From NCBI GenBank assembly GCA_012295225.1, contig WMKK01000002.1:131167-195166 (forward strand): a stretch of 64,000 bases of DNA. The letters run 5' to 3'. This document shows positions 56,251 through 64,000 of this stretch, piece after piece (position 1 is the stretch's first letter; each line of letters opens with the position of its first letter). Position numbers and translations under genes: made by a program. The notes under the pieces are model-generated. The model was not told where the DNA came from. It searched no databases and worked only from the letters and a program-made list of their open reading frames with translations. This stretch comes from Ostreococcus mediterraneus (taxonomy: Eukaryota > Chlorophyta > Mamiellophyceae > Mamiellales > Bathycoccaceae).

Positions 56251-56386
56251 GCGCGCGAGTCCCTCGTGCGACACCCCCGACTTCCGAGCGCCACCGCGTC
56301 GGCACACGCCCGCGCGCGCGACGACGACGACGCCGGCGACGCACCGCGCGTTGGAAGCGCACGGCGCACGCAAGGCATCACTCGCG

Positions 56387-57237
56387 ATGTCATCGTCGTC
56401 GTACGATAGCGGGTTCAATGAAGGCGTGCGCGCGCTGACGACGATGTTCCCAGATATTGACCCGCACACGATCCGCACCGTGCTCGATGCGCGCGATGGA
56501 CACGTGGAGAGCGCGGTGGAGAAGCTGTTGGCGATGTCACGACGCGGTGGAGGCACGGGTGGTGGGGCGGCGCCTGGTGCGATGGGGATGAGCCCGATGA
56601 GGTGCGTGTGCGAGAGGGTCGTGGGGTGATCGTGTGACTTGTTTCGCGGTGGTTTAAACGCGCGGTTCGAGCGTACGTACGACGTGACTGACGCGCGAGT
56701 GTTTTATTTTTTATGTATACGCGCAGTGGACATGGGTCTTCGGATTATTACTCGAATGTTCCCCCGCCTAGGCAAGAGGAGGAGTCGCTGTGGGGGTGGC
56801 TTGTTGGCGACAACGCGTCGGGGTCGTCGGGCACCGGGAACGCCGACGTGGACGAAACGTGGAATTGGATATCAAATCAGATGTCGTATTTAGCGCTTGA
56901 GGTGTCGAGACAAGTCAAGGGTGTAACGGATGCGATTGCAGAGGAGATTTTGGGACCGCCTGAAGAGGAGATGGGTGAAGAGGTGGAAGATATCACCGAG
57001 GAGGAGCGCGAACGCGCTGACGTCGTCGCGGGCGGCATGGCGGTGCAAGCCAACAGGCGCACGACTGGGCCAAAGCAAGAAGTACCGAAACCCAAGCCTA
57101 AGCGACCGACGAGACATGATTTGGAAGATGATGACGAGGACGATGCGTTGGGAGGAATTTTGAATTTGCTTGGGTTGGAGGATGATCTCGAAGACGACGA
57201 GTTGTACGTGCGAAGAGACTCCAAGAAGGACAAGTAA
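56387..57237 (+). CDS. CUE-domain protein (2 exons)
   Basis: Exon 1 is 56387-56601 and exon 2 56727-57237, joined in phase 2 across a 125-base intron (GTGCGT...GCAG), giving 241 residues. Residues 8-50 form a CUE ubiquitin-binding domain: FNEGVRALTTMFPDIDPHTIRTVLDARDGHVESAVEKLLAM, with the MFP motif. The rest is a Gly/Ser linker, WNWISNQMSYLALEVSRQVKGV, acidic stretches and a charged, low-complexity C-terminus. CUE proteins bind mono-ubiquitin in endosomal sorting or ER-associated degradation. There is no membrane segment, so it may be a soluble adaptor. The start is the first ATG of the frame after the promoter. Confidence 0.8.
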
Positions 57238-57374
57238 TCCTTCGACAACGACGACGACGTGTTCGGGAGCGAAATGCATACCACCCCAAACGCATTTATA
57301 TGTACTTTATAGCAAACTTACACCCATTGTGATTTGAACAACATCTGTTTCAAGCGACGATGACACGGCTTTCG

Positions 57375-58442
57375 CTAGGGCGGATGACCCTCGTCCGAAA
57401 CCAGTCGCGCGCCGCTCACCACGCTTTCCGCGGCAGACTTAAACGAACGTAAAGAATCAAAACTTGCACGCCTCGCACGCATCATTGGCCTCGCTTGATC
57501 ATCGATGAATCGTTTCGAAGCCGCCTCGCGCGCCGCCGTAGCCGCCGCGGCTACCGCCGCCGCGCGTCGACGACGCTTCTCTCGCGCGCGCTCCTCGTTA
57601 ATCTTTTTCTCCTCACGATCCTTCACGGCGACGAGCTGACGCAGTAAAGCCAAGTGTTCGTCATTAGTTTTAATCCGCGGCGATGCGTTGAGATCGACGC
57701 AATCGTTCCAGTCAGGTTTCCCGCGTCCCGTGCGTACATCCCGCGAGACGTTTGATTCCGGCACGCTCGACGCCGCAGCGGCTCGTGCCGCTCGACGTTC
57801 TCTACTCCTCCGCGCCATCAACGCTGTTTTACGCGCGTGGCGCGCGCGTACATGTGCTACATCATGCACTAGTTCTCCCACATGAGTGTTCGTTAAAGCA
57901 CGCATCGGAATGGTGTCTGGAATGCATACGCGACGCGCGTCCGTTCGAACGACGTCAGACGGGATGTTGACCAACGTTGACCGACGCCCATCGCTCTCTC
58001 GCGATGGTTTCATCGTCGTCGACGACCCAAACGCGATCGCAGATGAAGATATTTTATGGTTCAACTCTCGTTCACGCGCGCGAATGGCGCGTAAGGCGCT
58101 ATGCGCGTCGCGCAACGCGCGAACGTTGGCGGCGCAGACGCGGCACGTCGCCCGCGCGAGCGTCCCGCACTCTCGCATCTGCACCGCATCTGTCATCACG
58201 CCAGCATCAACCGCGCGCACCACGCGTGGAGATGGTTTCGGAGAATCGTTAGCACGCGTCAACGCGCGCGCGGCGTCTTCGGCGGCGGCGGCGCACACGC
58301 GAGCCATGCGCGCGTCGGCGGTCCCGCGCGCGTGCTGGAGATGAACAGTCACTCGTGCGTTTTCTTCAAACCACGCGCGCGAGCGCTCGGCGCTCGGCGC
58401 GAACGATCCATCGTTAGCATCGTCGGCATCGTGCGGCGCCAT
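57375..58442 (-). CDS. Unknown basic, coiled-coil-containing protein
   Basis: The frame begins at a TTG (58469); the first ATG is 58442 ([11 protein letters not shown]), giving 355 residues. No domain is recognised. Residues 20-130 are helical and Ala/Arg-rich with a CRVC motif ([20 protein letters not shown]). The middle is disordered. From about 255 a charged helix runs [32 protein letters not shown] with Ala repeats, suggesting a single coiled coil and a nuclear localisation signal. The C-terminus has Ser-rich [16 protein letters not shown]. It could be a centrosomal, nuclear or microtubule-associated protein; this is only composition-based. It diverges from the fumarase gene. Confidence 0.6.
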   Translation of the reverse strand: MAPHDADDANDGSFAPSAERSRAWFEENARVTVHLQHARGTADARMARVCAAAAEDAARALTRANDSPKPSPRVVRAVDAGVMTDAVQMRECGTLARATCRVCAANVRALRDAHSALRAIRARERELNHKISSSAIAFGSSTTMKPSRESDGRRSTLVNIPSDVVRTDARRVCIPDTIPMRALTNTHVGELVHDVAHVRARHARKTALMARRSRERRAARAAAASSVPESNVSRDVRTGRGKPDWNDCVDLNASPRIKTNDEHLALLRQLVAVKDREEKKINEERAREKRRRRAAAVAAAATAAREAASKRFIDDQARPMMRARRASFDSLRSFKSAAESVVSGARLVSDEGHPP

Positions 58443-58558
58443 GCGCGCGTCGTGGCCGTCGTCGTCCAATATGCGTCGCGTCGCGCAGTGAGGAGGGCTC
58501 GCGCTCCACTTTTCGCCTCAACAACTGTGCGCGAGCTCAACGCGAGTCACCCACCGCC

Positions 58559-60295
58559 ATGCTCGCCGCCGCGCTCTCTCGCGCGCGCAAACGCGCGATG
58601 ACGGCATCAGTCGCGATGGGGTCGCGCGCGCGCGTCGTCTCGTCCTCGTCCGCGGTAACGCGCGCGGCATCGAGTGACGATGACTTTGTGTACCAGCCGC
58701 TGTTCGAACAGAGTGGAAAAGACATTCCGTGGCGACTGGTATCGACCGATGGCGTGCGCGAAGAGCGTGGGGTGGACGGGAAGATGTTTTTGCGCGTCGA
58801 TGCGTCGGCGTTGACGACGTTGGCGGCGCGAGCGGTGCGAGATGTCAGTCACTTGCTTCGTCCGGGACACTTGAAGCAGTTGCGTTTGATTTTAGACGAC
58901 CCCGAAGCTAGTAAGAATGATCGATTCGTGGCGTTGGAGTTGTTGAAGAATGCGTGTGTTGCGGCGGGGATGATATTGCCCGGGTGTCAAGACACGGGCA
59001 CGGCGATCGTGATGGGCAAACGCGGACAGTACGTGTTGACGGATGGTGAGGACGAACGCGCGTTGAGTCGCGGAGTGTACGACACGTATAAAACGACGAA
59101 TTTGCGATACTCCCAAGTCGCACCGTTGACGATGTTTGAAGAGAAGAACACTGGTTCGAACTTGCCCGCGCAGATTGATTTATACGCCGCAAAAGGGAAC
59201 GAGTACCACTTTCAGTTTATGACGAAGGGTGGCGGAAGCGCAAACAAGACATTTTTATTCCAGCAAACCAAGGCGGTGTTGAATGAGGCGTCGTTGATGA
59301 CGTTTTTGGAGGAGAAAATTAAAACTCTCGGTACGAGTGCGTGTCCGCCGTATCACTTGGCAATCGTCATCGGTGGGTTGAGCGCCGAACAAAATTTGAA
59401 GACGGTGAAAATGGCGAGCACGCGATACTACGATGACTTGCCGACCTCTGGAAACGCCAAGGGCCGGGCGTTTCGCGACTTGGAATGGGAAGCTAAGATA
59501 CACAAGTTATCACAAGCCATGGGTATCGGAGCGCAATTTGGCGGTAAATACTTTTGCCATGATGTTCGCGTGATTCGATTGCCGCGCCACGGCGCGTCGT
59601 GCCCCATCGGCTTGGGCGTATCTTGCTCCGCAGATCGGCAAGCGCTTGGAAAGATCACCAAAGACGGCGTGTTTATCGAAGCGCTCGAGACCGATCCAAG
59701 CAAGTACTTACCCGAACCTAAAGCCGAGGAACTATCCAACGACGTCGTGCACATCGACCTCAACCAGCCGATGGCTGACATTTTAGCAAAGCTCAGCGCA
59801 TGCGAAGTGACGACACGCTTAACCCTCACCGGCCCGCTTGTCGTCGCTCGCGACATCGCACACGCGAAATTGAAGGAACGTCTCGACCGAGGCGAGCCGC
59901 TACCGCAATACATGAAAGATCACGCGGTATACTACGCCGGTCCCGCCAAGACGCCCGAAGGCATGGCGAGCGGCTCGTTCGGCCCCACCACGGCTGGTCG
60001 CATGGACTCCTATGTCGATCAATTTCAAGCCGCCGGTGGCTCCATGGTGATGCTCGCCAAAGGTAACCGCTCGACCGCGGTCACCAAGGCGTGCAAATCC
60101 CACGGTGGGTTCTATTTAGGCTCCATTGGAGGCCCAGCCGCGATTCTCGCCCAAAACAACATTAAAAAAGTCGACATCCTAGAGTTCCCCGAGCTCGGCA
60201 TGGAAGCCGTGTGGAAAATCCACGTCGAAAACTTTCCCGCATTCGTCGTCGTTGACGATAAAGGTAACGACTTTTTCAAGAAATGGTCCGTGTAA
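58559..60295 (+). CDS. FUM: Class I (iron-sulphur) fumarate hydratase, organelle-targeted
   Basis: The 578 residues have a presequence of about 35 residues ([25 protein letters not shown]) and then a full class I fumarase. Conserved parts are [65 protein letters not shown] and the C-terminal GPTTAGRMD and GGPAAILA. Cysteines in these motifs would hold the [4Fe-4S] cluster used to hydrate fumarate to malate. Land plants and animals use the unrelated class II enzyme. Class I enzymes occur in bacteria, trypanosomatids and some algae. The leader suggests the mitochondrial TCA cycle; a plastid location is possible. The start codon is the first ATG after the promoter. Confidence 0.93.
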   Translation: MLAAALSRARKRAMTASVAMGSRARVVSSSSAVTRAASSDDDFVYQPLFEQSGKDIPWRLVSTDGVREERGVDGKMFLRVDASALTTLAARAVRDVSHLLRPGHLKQLRLILDDPEASKNDRFVALELLKNACVAAGMILPGCQDTGTAIVMGKRGQYVLTDGEDERALSRGVYDTYKTTNLRYSQVAPLTMFEEKNTGSNLPAQIDLYAAKGNEYHFQFMTKGGGSANKTFLFQQTKAVLNEASLMTFLEEKIKTLGTSACPPYHLAIVIGGLSAEQNLKTVKMASTRYYDDLPTSGNAKGRAFRDLEWEAKIHKLSQAMGIGAQFGGKYFCHDVRVIRLPRHGASCPIGLGVSCSADRQALGKITKDGVFIEALETDPSKYLPEPKAEELSNDVVHIDLNQPMADILAKLSACEVTTRLTLTGPLVVARDIAHAKLKERLDRGEPLPQYMKDHAVYYAGPAKTPEGMASGSFGPTTAGRMDSYVDQFQAAGGSMVMLAKGNRSTAVTKACKSHGGFYLGSIGGPAAILAQNNIKKVDILEFPELGMEAVWKIHVENFPAFVVVDDKGNDFFKKWSV

Positions 60296-60398
60296 TGCCA
60301 ATTTAACGTCTCGACGTCGCCGCGACAGCCGCGCGAATTTTAAAAAACACTCGCGCGCAAAGCTCACTTCACTCCGCGACGCTCGAGTCTCGCGCGCG

Positions 60399-61379
60399 AT
60401 GACCGCACACGACGACGACGAGGCGCGGCCGAATGCGTTGCAAGACATCTCCACCAGCGTGAACGCGACGACGGCGGTGACGACGCAGGCCGATAAACCG
60501 CGCGTGATTGCGAGCGATGATGGTGCCTCGGCCCACGACGCGAAAGTTGACGCGCACGGCGTCGACGCGAGCGAGCACGACGCGAAGCGCGCGCGCGACA
60601 CCGAAGATCGCGCCACCGCACACGCGAAAAAGTCCAAGGATGCGAACATCGAGCGCGCACCGGCGGAGATAGCGGTTGAGTTGCCAGAGCCGTTAACAGA
60701 GTGGAAAACCACCGCGGAACACGAGCTCGCTGCGCTTCACACGTTTCGTCGCGCCAAGCTCTTGGACTGGTTTCACGTCAAGGGCGCGATAAATACATGC
60801 ATTATTTCCTGTCCGGCTGATCCGTTGCGGAAGAAGATGCGGGAGATGCGGGATAACGGCGTGTACGGGAGCTCGATGGTGCCGTATTTGCAACTGATGC
60901 GTGAGATCTTTGACACGTGCGGGGAGTACGTGGATGATTTAGACGAGGAAATGGATCCTAATGATTTCTGGGATGACGAAAGTGAAGAGGATGATGACGA
61001 CGAGGACGAGGAGGACGAGGATGAGGATGATATGGATGAGGATGAGGAGATTCCGGTGGTGTCTCGCGGAGGCGGCCGCGCTGCGACAACCGTCGCGGCT
61101 CCGCCCGCCGCCGCCGCCCCCGCTCGCGGCGCCTCGCGCTCCGCCCCGAGCAACGAAGAAATGGCCTCACTTCAACTTAAATTTAGAGAATTCCAATATT
61201 TTTTGGGACAATACTTTTCCACCACGCGAAAAGAAAAAGAGGGCATCTTAGAGTTGCTCGACGAAGCGAAAAAGGAAAACTTTGATGACGAAATCGAAGT
61301 CAGCAAATTCCTCGACATCATGCAGCGCCAGAATAAAATCATGATTGACGACGACGATAATTCTGTGTACATCATTTAA
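60399..61379 (+). CDS. Acidic protein ending in an MCM3-like C-terminal winged helix
   Basis: The frame begins at a TTG (60252); the first ATG is 60399 (MTAHDDDEARPN), giving 326 residues. Residues 1-85 are charged and disordered. About 95-180 form a helical unit (HELAALHTFRRAKLLDWFHVKGAINTC, MVPYLQLMREIFDTCGEYVDDLDEEM). A 35-residue Asp/Glu block follows, then Pro/Ala. The last 65 residues (KFREFQYFLGQYFSTTRKEKEG, DEIEVSKFLDIMQRQNKIM, NSVYII) align by eye with the winged-helix end of MCM3 (human: VQAALSKMQDDNQVM, IIFLI). No AAA+ or MCM N-terminal domain is present. MCM3's C-terminal domain contacts ORC-CDC6 during licensing, and CDC6 is the very next gene downstream. The role is inferred. 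Confidence 0.6.
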   Translation: MTAHDDDEARPNALQDISTSVNATTAVTTQADKPRVIASDDGASAHDAKVDAHGVDASEHDAKRARDTEDRATAHAKKSKDANIERAPAEIAVELPEPLTEWKTTAEHELAALHTFRRAKLLDWFHVKGAINTCIISCPADPLRKKMREMRDNGVYGSSMVPYLQLMREIFDTCGEYVDDLDEEMDPNDFWDDESEEDDDDEDEEDEDEDDMDEDEEIPVVSRGGGRAATTVAAPPAAAAPARGASRSAPSNEEMASLQLKFREFQYFLGQYFSTTRKEKEGILELLDEAKKENFDDEIEVSKFLDIMQRQNKIMIDDDDNSVYII

Positions 61380-61502
61380 TATCAAAGCACACCCATTCGC
61401 TTACGTTCCCGCGCAATTATCAACTCCAAACGCGCGCGGGTGGGATTTTAAAAATTCAAATTTCACCCCGACAGCTGTCACGACGTCATTCTCCGCCGCA
61501 CC

Positions 61503-63707
61503 ATGCCCAAACCACCATGCGAAGACCTCGCGAGATTCACCGCAGACGTCATGCGCGCGTGTAGCGTGGATATATCCACCGATGGGTGGTCCGTGCGCGT
61601 GTTTACGCGTCGTTCGGGGGCAAACGCGGGGACGACGTATCGACAGTTTTACCCACCCTGCGGAGGAGGCGCGTTGCGATCGATGAAGGAAGTGGTGACG
61701 TATCTCGCATCTACGGGACACGCGGCGCGAGGCGCGAAGCGTAAGGGTGCGGGGCCAGGGGCGGCGCGTCAGGCGCGCGGTAAGGTGGGTAAAGGTGACG
61801 ATGAGCTCGACAAGGCGATGAGCGCGCCGACGCCGACAGAGGTTCGAGCGCCCGTCGTCATTCGGGAAAGTGCGAGCGCCGTAGTGACGGGTATCGTCGC
61901 TGACGAGGACATGGATGAGGATCGTTTGAGCATGGAGTTCATGTCGATTACTGGGTTTGAACCGGATTATAAGGATGTTATTGAGTTGCGAAAGATGTTG
62001 GAGAAGGAGCGCGCGAGAGCGGCGGCGACCAAGGAGAGCGCGAAATCGAGCTCTTTTACGTTTGATCGCACCGCCGCCGCTCGTGGAGGTGGCTCGCGGC
62101 GTGGGATGTTAGAGGAACTTCCCAATGGAACCGCTGTGTCATTGGGCGAGGAGAGAAAGGCGGCTCAACATGCGTTGGTGGCGGCGACAAAGCGGGCGGC
62201 GATGGCGTCGGCGGATGACATGGCGGCGCTTGGAGACGTCTCTCGCGCGGATTGGCGTGGCGTCGGGCGCGTGCCAAGATTTTTAGGGAACACATCGGTG
62301 CCAGACGTCGTGCGCGGGGGCACTCGCGCCGGTGCGGCGCCAAAAATTTCGGGCACGGATGCGGAAATTAGACTTTTACCAGCGTCAACATCCACGGGTG
62401 ACGTCGCGGACGACGTAGACACGCGTCCGCCGTTTGATCCTAGAGATGGTAAAGCCGTGGCGACGCTCAAGGCGGCATTGCATACGTCTGCAGCGCCCGC
62501 TGAGGTGCGATGTCGCGAAGCTGAGCGCGGGAGAGTGATTGATTTGATCCAAGGATGCTTGCGGGATCATAAACCAGGAAGCTTGTACTTGGCGGGTTTG
62601 CCCGGCACCGGGAAGACGTTGACGCTTAAAGAGGTCGAAGCGACGAGCAGAAAGTGGGGCATTTCGGGGAAGAGTCGACCTCAATTGGCATTCATTAATT
62701 GCATGGCTTTGTACGATCAAAAGGCGATTTTTGGAGCGATTATCGAGCAATTGGGCGAATCCGTGCTCGCGGAGGATCGTGAAGTACGCGATGACGTCGT
62801 GGAATTTAGCGACGTTCCCGAAGTGTCAGCGTTGCGGAGAATCGTTACCACCGCGACTACGGCAAGCAAAAGTGGCATGTGCATTATTCTTCTCGATGAA
62901 ATGGACCAATTAGTGACCAAGGCGCAAGATATTTTGTATGAGCTCTTTGCGCTTCCAGCGTTGAAGAATTCTCGATGCATCCTCGCCGGCGTATCCAACG
63001 CCATGAACCTCACTGATCGTGTGTTACCGCGCCTTCGTGCGCGTGGGTGTGAGCCTGCACTCGTACCTTTTGCCGCATACGTCGGTAAACAGTTGAAAGT
63101 TTTACTCAAGCAACGTTTGGCGGTGCTACCGTTTACTGCGTTTGAAGACAGCGCACTCGAATTGTGTTCGCGAAAAGTCGGCGCAGCGACGGGTGACATG
63201 CGCAAAGCGCTCAACGTGTGCGCCACGGCGATTGATATTTGCGTTCAAGAGGCAAATGCGTCGTTGTCAGATTTGGCTGACACCGACCCGAACACGGTGC
63301 CAATGAAACCTGCGAGCATTGTCAAAATTTCTCACATGGCGCGCGCCTTGTCAAAGACGTACGCGTCGCCGGTGGTGGATTCCATCCGCGCTCTTCCGCA
63401 GATGCAGCAAATGGTGCTCTGTTCCGCCGTGCGGCTCGTTAAACAGAACGCAAAGAGCATGGAAACCACTCTCGGGGCGTTACATGACTCGTACACTGCC
63501 CTGTGCAGAGAGACTGGCGTGAAAGAATTACCTCAAGGTGAATTTTGCAACATGTGCACCGCGCTCGCCGACCACTGTCTGGTAAAACTCGGCAACGCAA
63601 ATAACGACCGATTACGCAAATTACGACTCTTAGCGACAGAAGATGATGTGGTGTTCTCTCTCCAAGGCGTGCACTTCTTCAGAAATCTCTTAGGCAGTAG
63701 CAAATAA
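61503..63707 (+). CDS. CDC6: CDC6 replication-licensing AAA+ ATPase with N-terminal MBD-like domain
   Basis: The C-terminal 400 residues are CDC6. They show Walker A GLPGTGKTLTL (about residue 366), Walker B IILLDEMDQL (about 461), sensor 1 ILAGVSNAMNLTDR, sensor 2 GDMRKALNVCATAID and the winged helix with ALPQMQQMVLCSAVRL and ATEDDVVFSLQGVHFFRNLL. CDC6 with ORC loads MCM2-7 at origins. The N-terminus is unusual: DGWSVRVFTRRSGANAGTTYR, FYPPCGGGALRSMKEVVTYL resembles a methyl-CpG-binding domain. Between them lie about 250 disordered residues with basic patches. The 733-residue length exceeds typical CDC6 because of this. Upstream, GTTCCCGCGCAAT (61405-61417) is an imperfect E2F-like site. Confidence 0.88.
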   Translation: MPKPPCEDLARFTADVMRACSVDISTDGWSVRVFTRRSGANAGTTYRQFYPPCGGGALRSMKEVVTYLASTGHAARGAKRKGAGPGAARQARGKVGKGDDELDKAMSAPTPTEVRAPVVIRESASAVVTGIVADEDMDEDRLSMEFMSITGFEPDYKDVIELRKMLEKERARAAATKESAKSSSFTFDRTAAARGGGSRRGMLEELPNGTAVSLGEERKAAQHALVAATKRAAMASADDMAALGDVSRADWRGVGRVPRFLGNTSVPDVVRGGTRAGAAPKISGTDAEIRLLPASTSTGDVADDVDTRPPFDPRDGKAVATLKAALHTSAAPAEVRCREAERGRVIDLIQGCLRDHKPGSLYLAGLPGTGKTLTLKEVEATSRKWGISGKSRPQLAFINCMALYDQKAIFGAIIEQLGESVLAEDREVRDDVVEFSDVPEVSALRRIVTTATTASKSGMCIILLDEMDQLVTKAQDILYELFALPALKNSRCILAGVSNAMNLTDRVLPRLRARGCEPALVPFAAYVGKQLKVLLKQRLAVLPFTAFEDSALELCSRKVGAATGDMRKALNVCATAIDICVQEANASLSDLADTDPNTVPMKPASIVKISHMARALSKTYASPVVDSIRALPQMQQMVLCSAVRLVKQNAKSMETTLGALHDSYTALCRETGVKELPQGEFCNMCTALADHCLVKLGNANNDRLRKLRLLATEDDVVFSLQGVHFFRNLLGSSK

Positions 63708-63789
63708 AGCACACGGATGTGATGACGACGCATGACAACCGAGAACCGAGAATGAATGGGCTTCATTTCCAAGCGCGCCGCTCTCAAAC

Positions 63790-64000
63790 ATGTCCGCACT
63801 CTCACGACCAATGACGCGATTCGGCGTCATCAAGCTCACACAGCAGTTCATCTCTCGGCGTTCGATTCCGCGTGCGTCAGCGTTTCGTCACACGCGCACG
63901 CCCATCATCGCACAAGTTCAACGCGGCGGAGCCGGCGCAGACTTTACACCCTCCAGTTTCGCCCGCGGTGAAGCACAATTTTCTCGATTCTTTCCGCCTG
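63790..64000 (+). CDS. Start of an organelle-targeted protein (3' end outside window)
   Basis: An ATG at 63790 opens a frame with no stop to the window edge (70 codons). The peptide begins MSALSRPMTRFGVIKLTQQ and continues FISRRSIPRASAFRHTR, an Arg/Ser/Ala-rich, acid-free leader typical of mitochondrial or plastid import, then GGAGADFTPSSFARGEAQF. Another Met lies at 63811. The family cannot be told from this fragment. It lies 82 bases after the CDC6 stop. Confidence 0.55.
   Translation, partial: MSALSRPMTRFGVIKLTQQFISRRSIPRASAFRHTRTPIIAQVQRGGAGADFTPSSFARGEAQFSRFFPP

Noticed and set aside
63800-63815. CGACCAATGA, a further match to the promoter CCAAT element
   Set aside because: It lies inside the coding start of the last gene (Ser-Arg-Pro-Met), so it cannot be counted as an independent promoter copy.

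Overview
This window looks like nuclear DNA from a very small green alga of the Mamiellophyceae, most like Ostreococcus. The evidence is indirect. Coding density is very high, the sequence is GC- and CpG-rich, gaps between genes are mostly 30-400 bases, and only three genes show introns. The gene set is eukaryotic and plant-like: AP-4 beta, ALG9, an exportin-5/HASTY protein, a plastid ABCF5-like protein and an ADA1-like SAGA subunit. Many proteins begin with plastid or mitochondrial targeting peptides. I saw no rRNA, tRNA, transposon or CRISPR.

Layout. 1-9 kb: the end of a proline-rich von Willebrand A protein, the ribosome-biogenesis factor UTP14, a MATE transporter, a KH-domain protein and an unknown acidic protein. 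9-17.5 kb: a giant cysteine-rich/membrane/TPR protein, an archaeal-type dehydroquinate synthase and a small secreted acidic protein. 17.5-27 kb: a tRNA/RNA m5C methyltransferase, two unknown nuclear-looking proteins, AP-4 beta, a PLAT-PP2C fusion and a glucose-6-phosphate 1-epimerase. 27-36 kb: a nardilysin-like protease, ABCF5, a 2OG-Fe(II) oxygenase and a plastid MATE. 36-47.7 kb: exportin-5 (4 exons), an archaeal-like methyltransferase, an unknown protein, an ADA1-like protein, a plastid VTT/DedA membrane protein, a DOT1-like methyltransferase and a DUF948-type plastid protein. 47.7-64 kb: an IQ-GRAM coiled-coil protein, a DEAD-box helicase (2 exons), an HD hydrolase, ALG9, a CUE-domain protein (2 exons), an unknown basic protein, class I fumarase, a protein ending in an MCM3-like winged helix, an MBD-CDC6 fusion and the start of a further gene.

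The genes are housekeeping and do not form one operon-like system. The most striking local association is at 60.3-63.7 kb. A stand-alone MCM3-C-terminal-like winged-helix protein lies directly upstream of CDC6, and in other eukaryotes the MCM3 C-terminal domain is the part that contacts ORC-CDC6. That CDC6 also carries an N-terminal methyl-CpG-binding-like domain. Other notable items are a uniform intron grammar (GTRCGT ... CTRAC ... AG) in all five introns, a 17-base element shared by two divergent promoters, an inverted telomere-box repeat, and structured elements inside two introns.

Several long open frames begin at TTG or GTG; for these I moved the start to the first sensible ATG and say so in the entry.
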